A stretch of DNA of 64,000 nucleotides. Source: Salmonirosea aquatica. GTDB taxonomy: Bacteria > Bacteroidota > Bacteroidia > Cytophagales > Spirosomataceae. The stretch spans positions 6,448,966 to 6,512,965 of the forward strand of contig NZ_WHLY01000002.1 of assembly GCF_009296315.1 (NCBI RefSeq). The letters are read 5' to 3'. The position numbers and the translations under genes are program-made. The notes under the pieces are model-generated. The model worked only from the letters and a program-made list of their open reading frames with translations. It was not told where the DNA came from and ran no database searches. Of this stretch, positions 62,317 through 64,000 are shown piece by piece. How positions within the stretch are numbered: position 1 is the stretch's first letter; the number at the start of each line of letters is the position of its first letter.

Positions 62317-63163
62317 TGGGTACCAGTCAGAAGCGTTTGCAGTCGGTTTTGAAAGATATGCCCTATGAGAGCATTCAGGACTTTATAGCCATCCTGCAAC
62401 CTACGTTTAGCCTGGAATCTTTTAAACGGTTTGGCGACCCCAACAACCTAACGCCCGGATTGCGCCGGTTTTGGATCAAGAAAACGGCCAAAGGCATTGA
62501 CCTAGCCGCCGCCGAGTTAAAGGAGTTTTCCGGAAGCAACCGCGACGAAGACACCTTAATACAGGACATTCTAGAATTTGCCCAGCAGTACGACACGAAC
62601 GCCAAGCTACAAGCCTACGTACGCCGCCGCGTGAAGGAAGGCCAGAGCGCCCGCAGTACCTACGAGCGCCAGAAAATAAAGGACGTCGACACCTTCGTGA
62701 AAAAACGGATTGCGTACCCTACGCGCCGACACCTTTAAAAAGGAACTGGCCGAAGTAGCCGCCAACCCGCGTTTTTACTTTGGGCCGTTGCTCGAAATTC
62801 CGGAATCGGAAGGTAGTTTTTGGGCATTGACCGACGACCAGCAAACCAAGTTTGCTACCCAAGCCCTACAACTATTGAAGGGTAAGAAGCTGAAAGGCAA
62901 GAAAGGCCGCGCCCAAAACGCGCCGATTAAATTGGACGCCGCCTTTAAAATGGAACGTTTGGCCCGCGTCGCTCAGTACCGCGCCCAACAGGCCAGCGGG
63001 ATCGTAGAACTTGCCAAAGAAATGCAGCGCAGTTTGCGCAATCCCAAGAGCGCCGCCAGGGATGCCAAGCGAACGAGTAAAAAGGTATTCCCCGCGACCG
63101 AAGCCGGTTTACTGGCGTGGGCTGCCAACCCTGCAAGGGGGATATTTTAGGCGTCGCGGATAA
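62316..63163 (+). pseudogene. Late helical basic protein, frameshifted in copy 2
   Basis: One extra A near 62700-62705 breaks the frame at about codon 131, with further losses near 63134 and 63156. The intact form is 37995-38843. Confidence 0.55.
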
Positions 63164-63193
63164 CAACCAAGTACCAATACCAATCTATTAGCC

Positions 63194-63523
63194 ATGAAAG
63201 AATTTATTTTGATTGCCTTCGCTCACTTCGTTTTATTCCAAATCATTTTTGGAATCGTCTTGCTGGATGCTGTGCTAGGTATCACGCGCGCCCTGATCAA
63301 ACGGGAGTTCAAGTACGGGTACCTGACCCAATACCTATACAAGCTTTTAGCCTATACCGCTGTACTCATTGCCGGGAATCTGGTAGAATATGCCAGCCAG
63401 CTAACCGGGCATACGATGGAGTTAATCGGAATCATACCGGTATTTGTCACGATTGCGACGGCGGAACTTGGCAGCCTGAAAAAGAAATTCCAATCTGTAA
63501 CCCCCGCGCCCGATGAAGCCTAA
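63194..63523 (+). CDS. Phage holin-like protein, copy 2
   Basis: Identical to 38874-39203. Confidence 0.65.
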   Translation: MKEFILIAFAHFVLFQIIFGIVLLDAVLGITRALIKREFKYGYLTQYLYKLLAYTAVLIAGNLVEYASQLTGHTMELIGIIPVFVTIATAELGSLKKKFQSVTPAPDEA

Positions 63524-63723
63524 CACTATTTTGATAGCCGTGTTCGTCTTTCTGGTTTTGCGATCCAGGCGAACCGCCACCCTGACCGGCACCGGCTACC
63601 CACCGCCGCCGACTTTGACGCCCTTAATAAGTTGGTCGTTCATCAAGCCGCCGTAATCAAGATTTACAGGAAGATTCGGCCACTCTGATTGAACGCCTCA
63701 ATCAATCACCTTTTGCTATATGA
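63513..63723 (+). pseudogene. Small anchored coiled-coil protein, frameshifted in copy 2
   Basis: One C lost near 63599 and one A lost near 63659 relative to 39193-39405. Confidence 0.45.
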
Positions 63724-64000
63724 AACGCCTTGTAATACTCGCCCTACTCTTTGGCAGCCTGACCGCCCAGGCGCAAATTTCCGCGCCCGCCGTAAAGGAT
63801 ACCATTACCAAAATACTACCCGACAGCCGCCCGCGCGTCGTAACGCCCGCTAGTATCCGGCAGGCTATATTTCAGGTAGTGGATTTTGCCGACACACTGA
63901 CCGGGGGTACCAGGGCCACAAGGCCCGCAGGGGTAGCCGGGCCGCAGGGCAACCGGGGCGCAAGGTATTCAGGGCCGCAAGGGCCGCAGGAATACAGGGG
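63720..64000 (+). CDS. Collagen-like fibre protein, partial and indel-rich, copy 2
   Basis: Begins as at 39402. Several G-run length changes occur from 63903 to the window end, so the collagen frame is not maintained. The window ends inside the G-x-y region. Confidence 0.5.
   Translation, partial: MKRLVILALLFGSLTAQAQISAPAVKDTITKILPDSRPRVVTPASIRQAIFQVVDFADTLTGGTRATRPAGVAGPQGNRGARYSGPQGPQEYR

Larger units (their letters stand above)
48594..64000 (+). mobile_element. Second copy of the phage-like element, truncated by window end
   Basis: Sequence matches 24266-39660 in the same order and direction. I saw only single-base indels, no substitutions: two up to 58.3 kb and about 18 after it. The copy is cut off inside the collagen-like fibre gene. 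It may be a real tandem prophage or a circular/concatemeric form folded into the assembly. Confidence 0.9.

Overview
The window looks like a chromosomal segment of a Bacteroidota bacterium of the order Cytophagales, probably near Spirosomataceae. Supporting signs are the gene families (DUF1080, GH109-type oxidoreductase, CE15 esterase, GEVED metalloproteases, DUF5009 acyltransferase, an integrase with the Bacteroidota-style SWKHTG box), a TTG / TAnnTTTG-like promoter and AAAA-rich start regions. The palindrome GGTACC is strikingly abundant in the host part.

Host region, 1-22.3 kb. A DUF1080 gene diverges from a GH109-type oxidoreductase. Two paralogous secreted metalloproteases flank a DUF5009 membrane acyltransferase, followed by a CE15 glucuronoyl esterase. 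At 9.6-12.1 kb an AT-rich island without GGTACC carries a reverse transcriptase resembling DRT2 (UG2) defence enzymes. It is preceded by a structured non-coding region closed by a perfect 13-bp inverted repeat, and the RT reading frame holds one in-frame stop at codon 64. Then come a frameshifted Omp85-like barrel protein, an EcsC protein, a cyclase-family lipoprotein, a large von Willebrand A lipoprotein, TesB, RluF, a membrane-anchored GH25 lysozyme and a frameshifted 1-Cys peroxiredoxin. From 22.3 to 24.27 kb lies a decayed accessory stretch with gene remnants.

Mobile region, 24,266-64,000. A unit of about 24.33 kb starts at 24,266 and starts again at 48,594 in direct tandem; the second copy runs off the window. 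Order within one unit: CI-like repressor on the minus strand; a rightward early block of small unknown genes; an HUH rolling-circle initiator with a YxxxY motif; two tiny paralogues; two leftward lipoprotein genes (lysogenic-conversion candidates); a promoter-like site; and a tightly packed late block of about 25 genes. The late block has a GH24 lysozyme, an amidase, an out-of-frame overlapping spanin-like pair, a holin-like protein, a collagen-like fibre, a DUF1353 protein, a beta-helix spike and many small proteins with one membrane segment and basic tails. An adenine methyltransferase amid iterated repeats, a C5-cytosine methyltransferase and a leftward tyrosine integrase close the unit. 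I found no terminase, portal, tape measure, tail sheath, HK97-type capsid or Walker-A packaging ATPase. The best reading is an integrating, probably tailless and membrane-containing phage (PM2/FLiP-like in logic) or a related undescribed element.

Sequence quality. Several broken genes (GH109 tail, Omp85-like, peroxiredoxin, collagen fibre, spike) are each repaired by adding one base to a homopolymer. The two copies of the unit differ, as far as I could see, only by single-base indels, and these crowd into the last 6 kb. This points to long-read homopolymer errors and perhaps a low-coverage contig end rather than real decay. The stop in the reverse transcriptase does not fit that explanation.
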